A DNA stretch of 64,000 nucleotides from Bdellovibrionales bacterium (lineage in GTDB: Bacteria > Bdellovibrionota > UBA1018), in contig JAEUWC010000004.1 in the NCBI GenBank assembly GCA_016786465.1, positions 46,019 through 110,018 of the forward strand, written 5' to 3'. A program made the translations under genes and the position numbers. A model generated the notes under the pieces. The model saw nothing but the letters and a program-made list of their open reading frames with translations. It was not told the DNA's origin and ran no database searches. The first letter of the stretch is position 1; each line of letters starts with the position of its first letter. Positions 8,341 to 16,645 of this stretch are shown piece after piece.

Positions 8341-10923
8341 TCACGAACCTTCTTGGTGCAGGATTTCACGGGGATGGCGCCTAGAAAGGCCGCGGCCAAA
8401 AATCCAAGCCAAGGCAAGACCCAGAAAAACCGAAATTGAAATGACGACCCCAGCGGACTGGGCCGAAAACGCGGGTTCACCTTCAAAGACCAAAACCGTG
8501 AATGAAAAAGACACCAGAAATCCCAGGCTTGCGCCCACAAGCGAACCCACAAAGGCTACCCAGACGGTTTCAAGCGCCAAGATCGAAAACACCTGCTTGG
8601 GCGTCCCGCCCAAGACGCGAAAAAGGTTCATCTGCCAGGTCTTGGATGCAGCATCGTAACGCACCATAGCTGAAAGCGTCATCACGCCCGCGATCAGGAC
8701 CGACCCAGCCATCCATGTGATCGCCATCCGAATCTGATCCACCAGGTTTCGGAAAATTCGAAGTGCTTCGCTGACATCTACGGCTGAAACATTGGGAAAC
8801 TTTTCGATCAATTGATCCAAGAACCGATTCTTCGCTTCTTCCGGCCCCCGTAGCGCGTTTAGGAAAGTCTTAGGGGTTTCATTCAAAACCCCTTCTTGAA
8901 ACTGGACAAAAAAGTTCGGAAGAAACGAGCTCCAGCGAACGCGACGAAAATTCACAATCTTCGCATCAATGTCCACGCCCTGAATATCGAATTTCAATAG
9001 GTCACCCAAGCGAAGGCCCAGTCGATCTGCAAATCGCTTTTCGATGCTCACTTCCGCGGGTCCTTCTCCTTTATAGGTCTCGGTGAATTCACGCCCACTG
9101 ACCAAGGTTTCGCTTTCCGTCAAACGCTGGCGATAACTTAGGTTGATGCCACGATTTCTAAGCCCCTGTTCCTGTTCGTCTTCGCGGGTTCGATAGGCGG
9201 TGTTTTTGACCTGTTCTTTTTCAAAGGCTTTGCCGTTGATGCTTAAAAGGCGCGATCGAATAAAGGGGGAAGAAACCACGGTGGTCATTCCGGACTTTTC
9301 GACCAGATGGTCGACGCCTTGCTTTTGTTCATCTTGAATATCGAAAAGAAAAAGTGCGGGTCTTCCACCTGGGCCGCCACTTCCACCTTGATCGGCCAGT
9401 TCCGATTCAATTCCGTTTCGAAGCTGCGGAAGAAGATTCATCAGCATCGTGGATACCCCCACAGTGATCATCGCTAAACGGGTGGCGCCAGGGGATCGGG
9501 TCATTCGACGAAAGGCGATGCGAAGGACTAGGGAATTTTGGAAAAAAGAAATCAAAGACGCCCACCGGGTCACCCAACGTCCCAAGACCGCAACCAAAAA
9601 CCCAGTAAACAGGACGGCCAGTGAAAATAGAAGCCCCACTTTCCAAGACCTTGCCGTCATGACCGCAAGTGCGGTCCACCCGAAAAGCATGGGAAGATAA
9701 GCCCAGGGCCGAAAGGGCGTCGATTCTTTTTCCATTCTGGATTCACGAAAAAGTTCAGAAACCGGAATTTCCAAAAGTCGAAGAAGTTCAGGAATCACAA
9801 AAAAGGCCGCACCCAAGGTCCCCACCGCAATGGCAAGAACCCACTGCGAACTCGCCCAAACGGCGCGGAACGGATAAGGCGACAGCGGTTCCAAAATGGC
9901 TTCTAAAGGAATCGCAGCCAATTGCGCCGCCCAACCCGCAAGCAGGCCCGAAAGGGTTCCCAAAAAAAGGACCTGAATCAGGGGAATTCCCAAAACTTGG
10001 GATGAACTTGCGCCAAGCGAACGAAGAACCGCTAGGCCTTTGATCTTGGATGAAAGATAACGACGAAACTGAAAGATCACCCCAAAAGCTGAAAGGGCCA
10101 AAGCGGCCAGACTGACCAAGCCCAAGTAATCCGACAAGTACTGAAAAAGACGTGACGATTCTTGGGCAGAATTCGTGTGCGAGCGTACACGAATGGCGGG
10201 GTCTTCAAGCTTCTGGTTCAGCTGGTCTTCAAGTTTCTGCAGTTCATCCGTCGAACGTTGTCCCATGGGAACTTCGGCAAGCCAGGTTCGTGTTGAAATT
10301 GAACCCAAGCCGACCAACCCAGTCTTTTCTAAAGCCCCAAGGCCGATCATTACTTTTGCACCCATGGCTGAAAAAGAAGATCCCTGGTTGGAATCTTCGA
10401 CGATCACGTCGTCGACATCGAAAACCTTGCCACCCAGTAAGATCTTTCCGCCCCGTTCAATTCCTAAATCCCGCGAAAGCGCTTGATCAATCCAGACCTT
10501 CTGTCCCAATCGACCCCCGAATGGAGCGCGAACTTTCCCCTGAACGCGAAGCTCGACGCTGCCGGCAAAGGGAAGGTCATCGGGCATTCCCTTGATCTGT
10601 GCCAGCCGCACCCGTTTTTGTCCGTTTGGGCGGATCATCGAAAAGATCTGGACCGTGCGCGAAGCACGCGACCCTTTGGGAAGGCCGTCTTGTAGAACCT
10701 TCAGTTCTTCTTGGGTTAAGTCACGTCTTGCCGAAACCGCAAGATCTGCCCCAACGCTTTCGCGCGACTTTTCTGAAATCGCGCGTTCAAGCCCCAACTT
10801 CAAAGACACGACGGTCAAAAATGCAAAAAGTCCGAAGCTTAGGTTCAAGACAAAGAAGAAGGAAAACATCTTCTGATTGCCACGAATTCGAAGTTCGCGA
10901 AGGGCAAGACGAATCAGATTCAT
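8341..10923 (-). CDS. FtsX-like ABC permease (YbbP type)
   Basis: An 860-residue integral membrane protein with a TM helix near its N-terminus, a large periplasmic region, a central group of three TM helices (LVSLAALALSAFGVIFQF onward), a second periplasmic region and a final group of TM helices. This two-fold FtsX/MacB-like layout matches E. coli YbbP (about 800 residues). I place the start at 10923 because that ATG overlaps the ATPase stop as ATGA; an in-frame codon 45 bp upstream would add 15 residues lying inside the ATPase gene. With the LolD-like ATPase and the TesA-like esterase it forms the conserved tesA-ybbA-ybbP trio. The substrate of this transporter type is not settled; lipid or lipoprotein handling is likely. 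Confidence 0.88.
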   Translation of the reverse strand: MNLIRLALRELRIRGNQKMFSFFFVLNLSFGLFAFLTVVSLKLGLERAISEKSRESVGADLAVSARRDLTQEELKVLQDGLPKGSRASRTVQIFSMIRPNGQKRVRLAQIKGMPDDLPFAGSVELRVQGKVRAPFGGRLGQKVWIDQALSRDLGIERGGKILLGGKVFDVDDVIVEDSNQGSSFSAMGAKVMIGLGALEKTGLVGLGSISTRTWLAEVPMGQRSTDELQKLEDQLNQKLEDPAIRVRSHTNSAQESSRLFQYLSDYLGLVSLAALALSAFGVIFQFRRYLSSKIKGLAVLRSLGASSSQVLGIPLIQVLFLGTLSGLLAGWAAQLAAIPLEAILEPLSPYPFRAVWASSQWVLAIAVGTLGAAFFVIPELLRLLEIPVSELFRESRMEKESTPFRPWAYLPMLFGWTALAVMTARSWKVGLLFSLAVLFTGFLVAVLGRWVTRWASLISFFQNSLVLRIAFRRMTRSPGATRLAMITVGVSTMLMNLLPQLRNGIESELADQGGSGGPGGRPALFLFDIQDEQKQGVDHLVEKSGMTTVVSSPFIRSRLLSINGKAFEKEQVKNTAYRTREDEQEQGLRNRGINLSYRQRLTESETLVSGREFTETYKGEGPAEVSIEKRFADRLGLRLGDLLKFDIQGVDIDAKIVNFRRVRWSSFLPNFFVQFQEGVLNETPKTFLNALRGPEEAKNRFLDQLIEKFPNVSAVDVSEALRIFRNLVDQIRMAITWMAGSVLIAGVMTLSAMVRYDAASKTWQMNLFRVLGGTPKQVFSILALETVWVAFVGSLVGASLGFLVSFSFTVLVFEGEPAFSAQSAGVVISISVFLGLALAWIFGRGLSRRHPREILHQEGS

Positions 10924-11624
10924 GAACCGGAAAGAACCCCGCTTTGAAGTCGCAAAATTCGATCGCACCGTGCAGCCAACTGTTCGTTATGGGTCACCAA
11001 AAGCAAAACGGATTTCCTTCCCCTTGCCCCGGAATTTTCAAGCATTTGAAAAATCAGATCCGAAATCAGCTTGGCATTCTGGTCATCCAAGTTTCCGGTG
11101 GGTTCGTCAGCCAAGATCAATTCAGGTTCAGGTAAAAGAGCACGCGCAATGGCGACCCTCTGACATTCTCCCCCGGAAAGCTGACTGGGGAAATGATACA
11201 TCCGTTGCGAAAGACCCACTTGTTTCAAAAGTTCATGTGCGCGCTGAATCGTGGATGAATCCGCGCGTCCTGCCAGTTCCATGGGTAGTAAAACGTTTTC
11301 AACCGCAGTCAGATCCGGCATCAGGTGGAACTGTTGAAAAACAATTCCCAGGCTTTTTCGGCGATACAACGTCTTTTGTGCTTCATCCATTTGATCTAAG
11401 CGCCAATCCCCGACCTGAATCGATCCCGAATCTGGACGATCCAGGCCTGCCATCAACCCCAGCAAAGTCGACTTTCCGCTTCCGGATTTTCCGACAATCG
11501 CAATTTTTTCACCCGCTTTCGCCGTGAATGCGACGTCCTTTAGAACTTCGATCGTTTCCGACCCGGTTTTGAAACTTTTGCGCAGACCTTCGACGGCTAA
11601 ATCTTTTCGTTCTTTTCGATCCAT
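10920..11624 (-). CDS. ABC transporter ATPase, LolD/YbbA type
   Basis: A 234-residue ATPase of the MacB/LolD/FtsE class. Walker A GKSGSGKS is at 45-52, the Q-loop lies in the FQQF segment, the signature is LSGGECQRVAIARAL, and Walker B plus D-loop read LILADEPTGNLD. The VTHN H-loop near the C-terminus is intact. Ten extra charged residues precede the core fold. It overlaps the esterase gene upstream by 28 bp and the permease downstream by 4 bp, so all three should be one transcript. The gene order tesA-ybbA-ybbP makes YbbA the best functional analogue; LolD itself usually sits beside lolC/E. Confidence 0.92.
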   Translation of the reverse strand: MDRKERKDLAVEGLRKSFKTGSETIEVLKDVAFTAKAGEKIAIVGKSGSGKSTLLGLMAGLDRPDSGSIQVGDWRLDQMDEAQKTLYRRKSLGIVFQQFHLMPDLTAVENVLLPMELAGRADSSTIQRAHELLKQVGLSQRMYHFPSQLSGGECQRVAIARALLPEPELILADEPTGNLDDQNAKLISDLIFQMLENSGARGRKSVLLLVTHNEQLAARCDRILRLQSGVLSGS

Positions 11625-12271
11625 TTGGAAATCACCTGATAAACGGTTTTTGCCATTTCGATGTGACCCTTGGCATTGGGGTGAATCCCATCCGCTTGGT
11701 TCAGTTCCACTTTTGTGGCGACTCCTTCCAACAGGAAGACGGGTTTTGGCAGTTTCTTCTTTTTGGCCAAGACTGGAAAAATCGCGTCGAATTCTTTGAC
11801 GTATTCTGCGCCGTAATTTTTCGGCATTTTCATCGAAAGAAGAATCACGGGAACCTTCGCGGCTTGCGCTAAATCAATGGCTTCTTCTAAGTTCTTTTTT
11901 GTGTCTGCGGGCTTAAGGCCGCGAAGCCCGTCGTTTGCACCTAGCGCCAGGACAATTCCGGAAGGCTTCCCTTTCAAAATCCATTTCACCCGCGACACAG
12001 CACTAGCGGATGTCGAACCCGACAGTCCTGCATTCACAATTTCAATTCGAGCCAACCTAGGATCCGATTGCACCCGAAAGCTTTTTTGCAAAATCGCGGG
12101 GTACGCTTCTTCTTTCGTAACCCCCAAACCTTCGGTCAAAGAATCACCAATCATGAACCATTTGCGTGCAGTCAGCTGATCGGCAGAAACCGGGTACTTT
12201 TCCGCCCCTTGAGGCGCATCGGCAGCGGAAGCAGGTTGAATCAGCACCCAGAGACAAAGAATCAGCAGCAT
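11597..12271 (-). CDS. tesA: Exported GDSL esterase / lysophospholipase (TesA-like)
   Basis: A 224-residue SGNH hydrolase. Residues 1-16 (MLLILCLWVLIQPASA) look like a signal peptide, placing it in the periplasm. SGNH blocks are visible: block I FMIGDSLTEG (nucleophile Ser44), block III ALGANDGLRG (Asn), and block V DGIHPNAKGH (catalytic Asp and His). This is the E. coli TesA family (thioesterase I, protease I, lysophospholipase L1, arylesterase). The downstream 28-bp overlap with a YbbA-like ATPase and then a YbbP-like permease reproduces the E. coli tesA-ybbA-ybbP neighbourhood, strengthening the call. A joint role in lysophospholipid or fatty-acid handling in the envelope is plausible. Confidence 0.88.
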   Translation of the reverse strand: MLLILCLWVLIQPASAADAPQGAEKYPVSADQLTARKWFMIGDSLTEGLGVTKEEAYPAILQKSFRVQSDPRLARIEIVNAGLSGSTSASAVSRVKWILKGKPSGIVLALGANDGLRGLKPADTKKNLEEAIDLAQAAKVPVILLSMKMPKNYGAEYVKEFDAIFPVLAKKKKLPKPVFLLEGVATKVELNQADGIHPNAKGHIEMAKTVYQVISKWIEKNEKI

Positions 12272-12367
12272 CCGGTTGGTTTATCACACCCCATGTGGCG
12301 CGGGGGTGCGTCATAACTTGTTAAAATTTCAAGGGAATTTACCCTATTCAAAAGTTCAACTAATCCC

Positions 12368-12396
12368 TTGCAGATGCCCAAGGGGTCAAGTATGTT
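12368..12396 (+). promoter_or_regulatory. Candidate sigma-70 promoter for the porin-like gene
   Basis: TTGCAG at 12368-12373 and TATGTT at 12391-12396 are separated by exactly 17 bp. The -10 end is 29 bp before the ATG at 12426, and a Shine-Dalgarno-like AAGGGA lies at 12413-12418. Position and spacing fit; the two hexamers match the consensus only moderately. Confidence 0.45.
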
Positions 12397-12425
12397 GCGC
12401 TGCGTTATATTGAAGGGACTGTTCG

Positions 12426-13289
12426 ATGAAAGCAAACTCAACCCAACCCAAGGCCGTATTAGCACTTTCCGCGTTTGCCGCTTTAGGGATTGCACTGGCT
12501 TCGACTAGCGCACAGGCAGCCACTCAGACCAGCGCTACAACGGCGAAGAAATCAACCTGGAAGAAGATCCGCGAAAATTCTCAGTTCCTGTACTGGTCGA
12601 TGCTTTCGGGCCCAGGCTTGAACAGCAATGACGCCTTTTCAACGACCACAGCCAGTGGCAGCCAAGCGCCGATTAACGTCTTTCACATGACGTGGCTGGG
12701 ATACAAAGTTGCAGAAAACAACCACGTCGGGATTCAACAGCGTTTTATTCAAGACTTCGGTTACGGGATGGGTCACCAGTTCGCCGCAATCAATCCAAGG
12801 GTTTACTGGCGACGCGCAAACGCAGTCGACAACAAGCGCCTGAACATGCTGAACGAAATTCGCTTGGAAATTCCAACGACGGCTTCTGACCGCGCTGCAG
12901 GAATGATTGCTCGTCCGATTTTCATTCAAAACTGGCAGCTCAAGACCAAAAACAAGGATTGGTTCTTGGGGCTTAGTTTCTTTCAAGATTTCCGATTCTA
13001 TAATTCGAATTCGCGCGACTTTGTCCAAGTGGCTGCAATGCCAAACATCACCTACACGCTGAATTCAAAGTGGGCCCTTTACACTTGGGCTTGGCTTGAC
13101 GCTTTTGATACTGCCGGCGACGGCGGTTTGATCGAAGGCTGGAAAGGTGGCGACGCGGACTACGTTCGGGTTGGACCGGTCTATTCTCCGGTTTCGAACT
13201 TCCAGATTTTTCCATGCGTCCAGGCTTATTTATTTCAAAATACCTTCAGCACGATGTCTGTGGGTCTTGAATTAAGTGCTCAGCTCTAA
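12426..13289 (+). CDS. Exported porin-like beta-barrel protein, unknown function
   Basis: A 287-residue protein with a signal peptide that ends near AQA (about residue 32; a 10-residue polar n-region precedes the hydrophobic core). The mature part has alternating aromatic/hydrophobic strands (WSMLSG, NVFHMTWLGYKVA, HVGIQQRFIQDFGYG, INPRVYWRR, EIRLEIP, WQLKTKNKDWFLGLSFFQDFRFY, NITYTLNSKWALYTWAWLDAF, YVRVGPVYSP), typical of a small outer-membrane barrel. It ends SVGLELSAQL rather than with an aromatic residue. No family is recognised. A DUF2214 membrane protein follows 12 bp downstream, so they may share a transcript. A good promoter candidate and RBS precede it. Confidence 0.7.
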   Translation: MKANSTQPKAVLALSAFAALGIALASTSAQAATQTSATTAKKSTWKKIRENSQFLYWSMLSGPGLNSNDAFSTTTASGSQAPINVFHMTWLGYKVAENNHVGIQQRFIQDFGYGMGHQFAAINPRVYWRRANAVDNKRLNMLNEIRLEIPTTASDRAAGMIARPIFIQNWQLKTKNKDWFLGLSFFQDFRFYNSNSRDFVQVAAMPNITYTLNSKWALYTWAWLDAFDTAGDGGLIEGWKGGDADYVRVGPVYSPVSNFQIFPCVQAYLFQNTFSTMSVGLELSAQL

Positions 13290-13301
13290 GATCATTAGGG
13301 C

Positions 13302-13760
13302 ATGGACAACCCCATCTGGGGACAGGCAGCACTAGCCTACTTTCATTTTCTAAGCATCTTGGTCCTGACGTCGGCCTTGATCGGTGAAAAGCTTTTGTAC
13401 AAACGAACGATGGACCGAGCGGATGTCAAAAGACTTCAGCGCCTGGACATTTTCTACTTCGTATTTGCGATGACTGCGGCTGCCAGCGGAATCGGCCGAA
13501 TCATCTATTTTGGCAAAGGGTGGGACTTCTACATCCAGAACCCGATTTTTTGGGCCAAAATGGTGACCTATATTTTGGTTGCTGCCGTATCCATTCCCCC
13601 GACGATCCATTTCATTCAACTGGGAAAGCAGCCTGGAAATACCGTGAACGTTCCAGAAGCCGATTTTCGCCGGATTTCACGCATGATTCAGGTCGAACAC
13701 ATTCTTTTGGGACTTATGCCTCTATGGGCTGTTCTAATGGCTCGCGGGATGGGTCGATAG
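13302..13760 (+). CDS. DUF2214 family membrane protein
   Basis: A 152-residue inner-membrane protein with four predicted helices (about 8-28, 49-68, 81-100 and 131-148). The pattern LAYFHFLSILVLTSALIGEKLLY followed by FAMTAAASGIGRIIYFGKGWDFYIQNPIFWAKM matches the DUF2214 family of predicted membrane proteins, whose function is unknown. Histidines at the start of helix 1 (HF) and near helix 4 (EH) could be ligands, but that is speculative. It begins 12 bp after the porin-like gene. Its last 47 bp overlap the 3' end of convergent mnmA, an unusually long antisense overlap. Confidence 0.75.
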   Translation: MDNPIWGQAALAYFHFLSILVLTSALIGEKLLYKRTMDRADVKRLQRLDIFYFVFAMTAAASGIGRIIYFGKGWDFYIQNPIFWAKMVTYILVAAVSIPPTIHFIQLGKQPGNTVNVPEADFRRISRMIQVEHILLGLMPLWAVLMARGMGR

Positions 13761-14910
13761 AAAAAGTCATTCCCGTTCTTTGACCCCGTTCGTAATAAGT
13801 CTGCCCAACCTGGTCGATGATCGCCCCGCCTAGGCAGACCTCACCTTCATAGAAAACGACCGACTGTCTGACGGCAATGGCACGCTGAGGAACATCAAAA
13901 TCAACGCGCAACCGATCGCCATCCCATTTCACCACGCAATCCTGATCACCCTGCCGGTATCGAATCTTGGCCTTCACGCGCATCGGAAACTTCAGTTCAC
14001 GATCCCCAACCCAGGACATCTCGGTCGCCCAAAGGGTATCTGCAAAAAGCGCAGGATGCGTTTCGCCGCGCTCGACCCATACGATGTTCTTTTCAACGTC
14101 TTTGCCGACGACAAACCAAGGGGCACCTTCGCCGCCCAATCCCAGTCCCCGACGCTGTCCGGGCGTATAGAAAGCGGCGCCCCGGTGGCGACCGACGATT
14201 TCTCCGGCCAAGGTTTTGAACTGACCAGGCTTTGCGGCGACGTACTTTGACAAAAATTCACGAAAATTTCTTTCGCCAATGAAACAAATGCCCGTGCTGT
14301 CTTTCTTTGCCTTCGTCGCTAGATCCAAGCGGGCCGCAATCGCGCGGACTTCCGACTTTTGAAGATCGCCCACGGGAAAAAGGACCTGCTTCAAAATGTC
14401 TTGATTCAAAGTGTAAACGAAATAAGTCTGGTCTTTGCCGGCATCCAGACCCTTAGCCAACGAAAAATGCTTTCCATCGGGGCTGGTGATTTTTCGGCAA
14501 TAGTGACCGGTGGCCAGGAAATCTGCGCCAAACTGCTTGGCCTTGTCCAAAAATGCATGAAATTTGATTTCGCGATTGCACAGAATATCGGGGTTTGGCG
14601 TGTACCCCTTGGCGTATTCAGCAACGAAATCTTTGAAAACGCGGTCCCAGTATTCTTTGACGAATTCGACCGAATAATAAGGGATGTCCAATTTTTCACA
14701 GACGCGGACCACGTCTTGATAGTCGGCTTCTGATGTGCAGACGCCGTTTTCGTCTTTTTCTTCCCAGTTCTTCATGAAAAGTCCGATGACCCGGTAGCCC
14801 TTTTCTTTCAAAAGTGCTGCCGTGACCGACGAATCGACGCCGCCGGACATGCCGACGACAACCGTGGTCTGGTGAATGGGTTTGAGAATTGGACTTTCCA
14901 TATGAAACAT
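13714..14910 (-). CDS. mnmA: tRNA-specific 2-thiouridylase MnmA
   Basis: Makes the 2-thio group of s2U34 in tRNA for Lys, Glu and Gln. The ATP-pyrophosphatase P-loop SGGVDSS is at 22-28, the catalytic nucleophile cysteine is C111 in NPDILCNREIKF and the second catalytic cysteine is C209 in DSTGICFIGE. The C-terminal barrel domain with the GQRRGLGLGG segment is intact; the total length of about 398 is normal. The start is uncertain: TTG 14913, ATG 14910 and ATG 14901 are all in frame, none has a clear Shine-Dalgarno, and the conserved region begins only near residue 16. The 3' end overlaps the convergent DUF2214 gene by 47 bp. Confidence 0.95.
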   Translation of the reverse strand: MFHMESPILKPIHQTTVVVGMSGGVDSSVTAALLKEKGYRVIGLFMKNWEEKDENGVCTSEADYQDVVRVCEKLDIPYYSVEFVKEYWDRVFKDFVAEYAKGYTPNPDILCNREIKFHAFLDKAKQFGADFLATGHYCRKITSPDGKHFSLAKGLDAGKDQTYFVYTLNQDILKQVLFPVGDLQKSEVRAIAARLDLATKAKKDSTGICFIGERNFREFLSKYVAAKPGQFKTLAGEIVGRHRGAAFYTPGQRRGLGLGGEGAPWFVVGKDVEKNIVWVERGETHPALFADTLWATEMSWVGDRELKFPMRVKAKIRYRQGDQDCVVKWDGDRLRVDFDVPQRAIAVRQSVVFYEGEVCLGGAIIDQVGQTYYERGQRTGMTFSIDPSREPLEQPIEA

Positions 14911-14979
14911 CAATGACTTAGCGCGTTAGCCCAAGTTTGTCTAGGCACCTTTTGGGCACGTAAGGTAAACCTTTTTCAT

Positions 14980-15486
14980 ATGAAAAACATCTGGATCGCT
15001 TCGCTTCTTCTGGCCTCGGTATTTCCTTTGGGCGCCTGGGCAGCCAAACCCCTTTTTGAAACCTTCAGCTTCACCAACGTGACCGCATTCCCTAAGGAAC
15101 TTTTCACCAAAGAAAGCACCCCGGTGACCTTCTATGCTCAGTTTGCCGAACCCGTCCCTACGGGCAAACGATTGGCCGTGGTCGAAATGGATCCTGAATC
15201 TGGAAAAGTCATTCGATATGTCGGCGCCTTGATTGACGATGGGGTTCTTGGAGACCGCAAAAAGAACGACGGCGTGTTTTCCCGAAAAATGCAGCTGACT
15301 GAAAAGATGGCCACGACCAAGACGTTCGCAGTGGTTGAAGAAAATGAAGCCGGATACCCACTGACCCTTTCAAAGGACTATCCCCACCAGCTTCAAATCA
15401 AGATCCTAAGAAGGCCTTCATTCGTTGAACTGGTTACAGCCGCTGTGAGCAAGCTATGGAATGGTCAGAAACACTCGTCCAATTAG
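14980..15486 (+). CDS. Exported protein, possible Ig-like/choice-of-anchor X domain
   Basis: A 168-residue protein with a clear signal peptide cleaved after WAA or AWA (about residue 21). The body is predicted beta-rich; the motif LIDDGVLGDRKKNDGVFSRKMQL resembles the DDG..GD...GDGV(F/Y) turn of choice-of-anchor-X or Ig-like modules, which are often calcium-binding or adhesive. The C-terminus is a short amphipathic helix. Its last 31 bp overlap the start of the DedA gene, which in turn overlaps lspA, so it leads a three-gene operon of envelope functions. No specific function can be assigned. Confidence 0.65.
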   Translation: MKNIWIASLLLASVFPLGAWAAKPLFETFSFTNVTAFPKELFTKESTPVTFYAQFAEPVPTGKRLAVVEMDPESGKVIRYVGALIDDGVLGDRKKNDGVFSRKMQLTEKMATTKTFAVVEENEAGYPLTLSKDYPHQLQIKILRRPSFVELVTAAVSKLWNGQKHSSN

Positions 15487-16139
15487 TTCAAACCACAATC
15501 AGCTGGATCATTCACCTGGATGTGCATTTAAACCAAGGCATCGCCCAGTTTGGCGATGGAATGTACGTCATTCTTTTTCTGATTATCTTTGCTGAAACGG
15601 GCTTGGTGGTTGCGCCGTTTTTGCCGGGTGATTCCCTTCTTTTCGCCGTCGGAGCACTTTGCGCCGTCGATCAGCCGGCACTGAAGCTTCCCATCTTGGC
15701 CGTGACGTTGACCGCGGCCGGAATCTTGGGCGACGCCGTGAACTACACGATCGGCTCGCGGGTCGGACCTAGGATTTTTTCCCAACCCAAGTCCCGCTGG
15801 TTCAATCCTGAACACCTTCGCCGCACCCATGAATTTTATGAAAAGCACGGGGGTCGGGCGATTATCCTTGCTCGCTTCTTGCCGATTTTTCGAACCTTCG
15901 CGCCTTTTGTCGCTGGGATTGCGAAAATGACTTACAAGAATTTTGCCGCATACAACGTGGTGGGCGGTATTCTTTGGGTTCAAAGTTTTCTGTTTGCGGG
16001 TTACGGATTTGGAAACGTGCCTGCGGTAAAAACCAATTTCCATTTAGTCATCTTGGCCATCATCACGCTGTCGACCACTCCGGTCGTCTTCGAATACTGG
16101 AAAATGTTCCGTGCGAAATCTTCTTCGAAAAATTCCTAA
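15456..16139 (+). CDS. DedA family membrane protein
   Basis: A 227-residue polytopic inner-membrane protein. Family motifs are clear: the re-entrant ETGLVVAPFLPGDSLLF (acidic residue before the loop) and the FLPIFRTFAPFVAGIAKM segment with the conserved F(L/I)R-x3-R arginine pattern and G. DedA/SNARE-associated proteins are half-transporters or flippases for undecaprenyl phosphate or phospholipids. It overlaps the exported-protein gene upstream by 31 bp and lspA downstream by 29 bp. That coupling with the lipoprotein signal peptidase suggests joint expression of lipid-carrier recycling and lipoprotein maturation. Confidence 0.9.
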   Translation: MEWSETLVQLVQTTISWIIHLDVHLNQGIAQFGDGMYVILFLIIFAETGLVVAPFLPGDSLLFAVGALCAVDQPALKLPILAVTLTAAGILGDAVNYTIGSRVGPRIFSQPKSRWFNPEHLRRTHEFYEKHGGRAIILARFLPIFRTFAPFVAGIAKMTYKNFAAYNVVGGILWVQSFLFAGYGFGNVPAVKTNFHLVILAIITLSTTPVVFEYWKMFRAKSSSKNS

Positions 16140-16641
16140 GATCCCGAAAGTTCCGGCTCACCGTTATGCAGTGTTTTTTGCGTCCATGGGTGTGGTCACC
16201 GTTTTGGATCAATTCACAAAGGAACTGGCGATCATTTGGTTAAAGGGCCGAATCCCGATTGCCTTCCTGGATAACTTCTTTCGTTTTGAATATGCCGAAA
16301 ACCCAGGTGCATTTTTGGGTCTAGGTTCGTCGCTGAATCCTGCGACCCGATTTTTGCTGATGACCATTGCGGTCGCCTTGATTCTGGTTTTCTGTGGGGC
16401 CTATGTTCTTTGGGACAAGACCATGCCCAAGATCGCTACACTGGGATTTTCAATGGTGGTTGCCGGAGGGTTTAGCAATCTTCTGGATCGCATTTTTCGA
16501 ACCGAAGGTCGCGTGGTCGACTTCATGAATATGGGGATTGGAACGCTTCGAACAGGGATCTTCAATATCGCCGACATGGCCATCATGGCCGGGATCTTCA
16601 TCGTCTTTTTCCAAAGCTTCAAGCCGCAGCCCAAGCGCTAA
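16111..16641 (+). CDS. lspA: Lipoprotein signal peptidase (signal peptidase II)
   Basis: A 176-residue aspartyl protease with four TM helices that cleaves prolipoproteins before the lipidated cysteine. The two catalytic aspartates are D126 in GGFSNLLDR and D155 in FNIADMAI; the conserved ENPGAFLG segment is near 63-70. The first codon is GTG at 16111; an ATG 75 bp downstream would remove part of helix 1, so the GTG is preferred. It starts within the end of the DedA gene. This is the enzyme that would process the several lipobox proteins encoded in this window (VWA, TatT-like, M23 and metalloprotease lipoproteins). Confidence 0.95.
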   Translation: MRNLLRKIPKIPKVPAHRYAVFFASMGVVTVLDQFTKELAIIWLKGRIPIAFLDNFFRFEYAENPGAFLGLGSSLNPATRFLLMTIAVALILVFCGAYVLWDKTMPKIATLGFSMVVAGGFSNLLDRIFRTEGRVVDFMNMGIGTLRTGIFNIADMAIMAGIFIVFFQSFKPQPKR

Positions 16642-16645
16642 GGCT

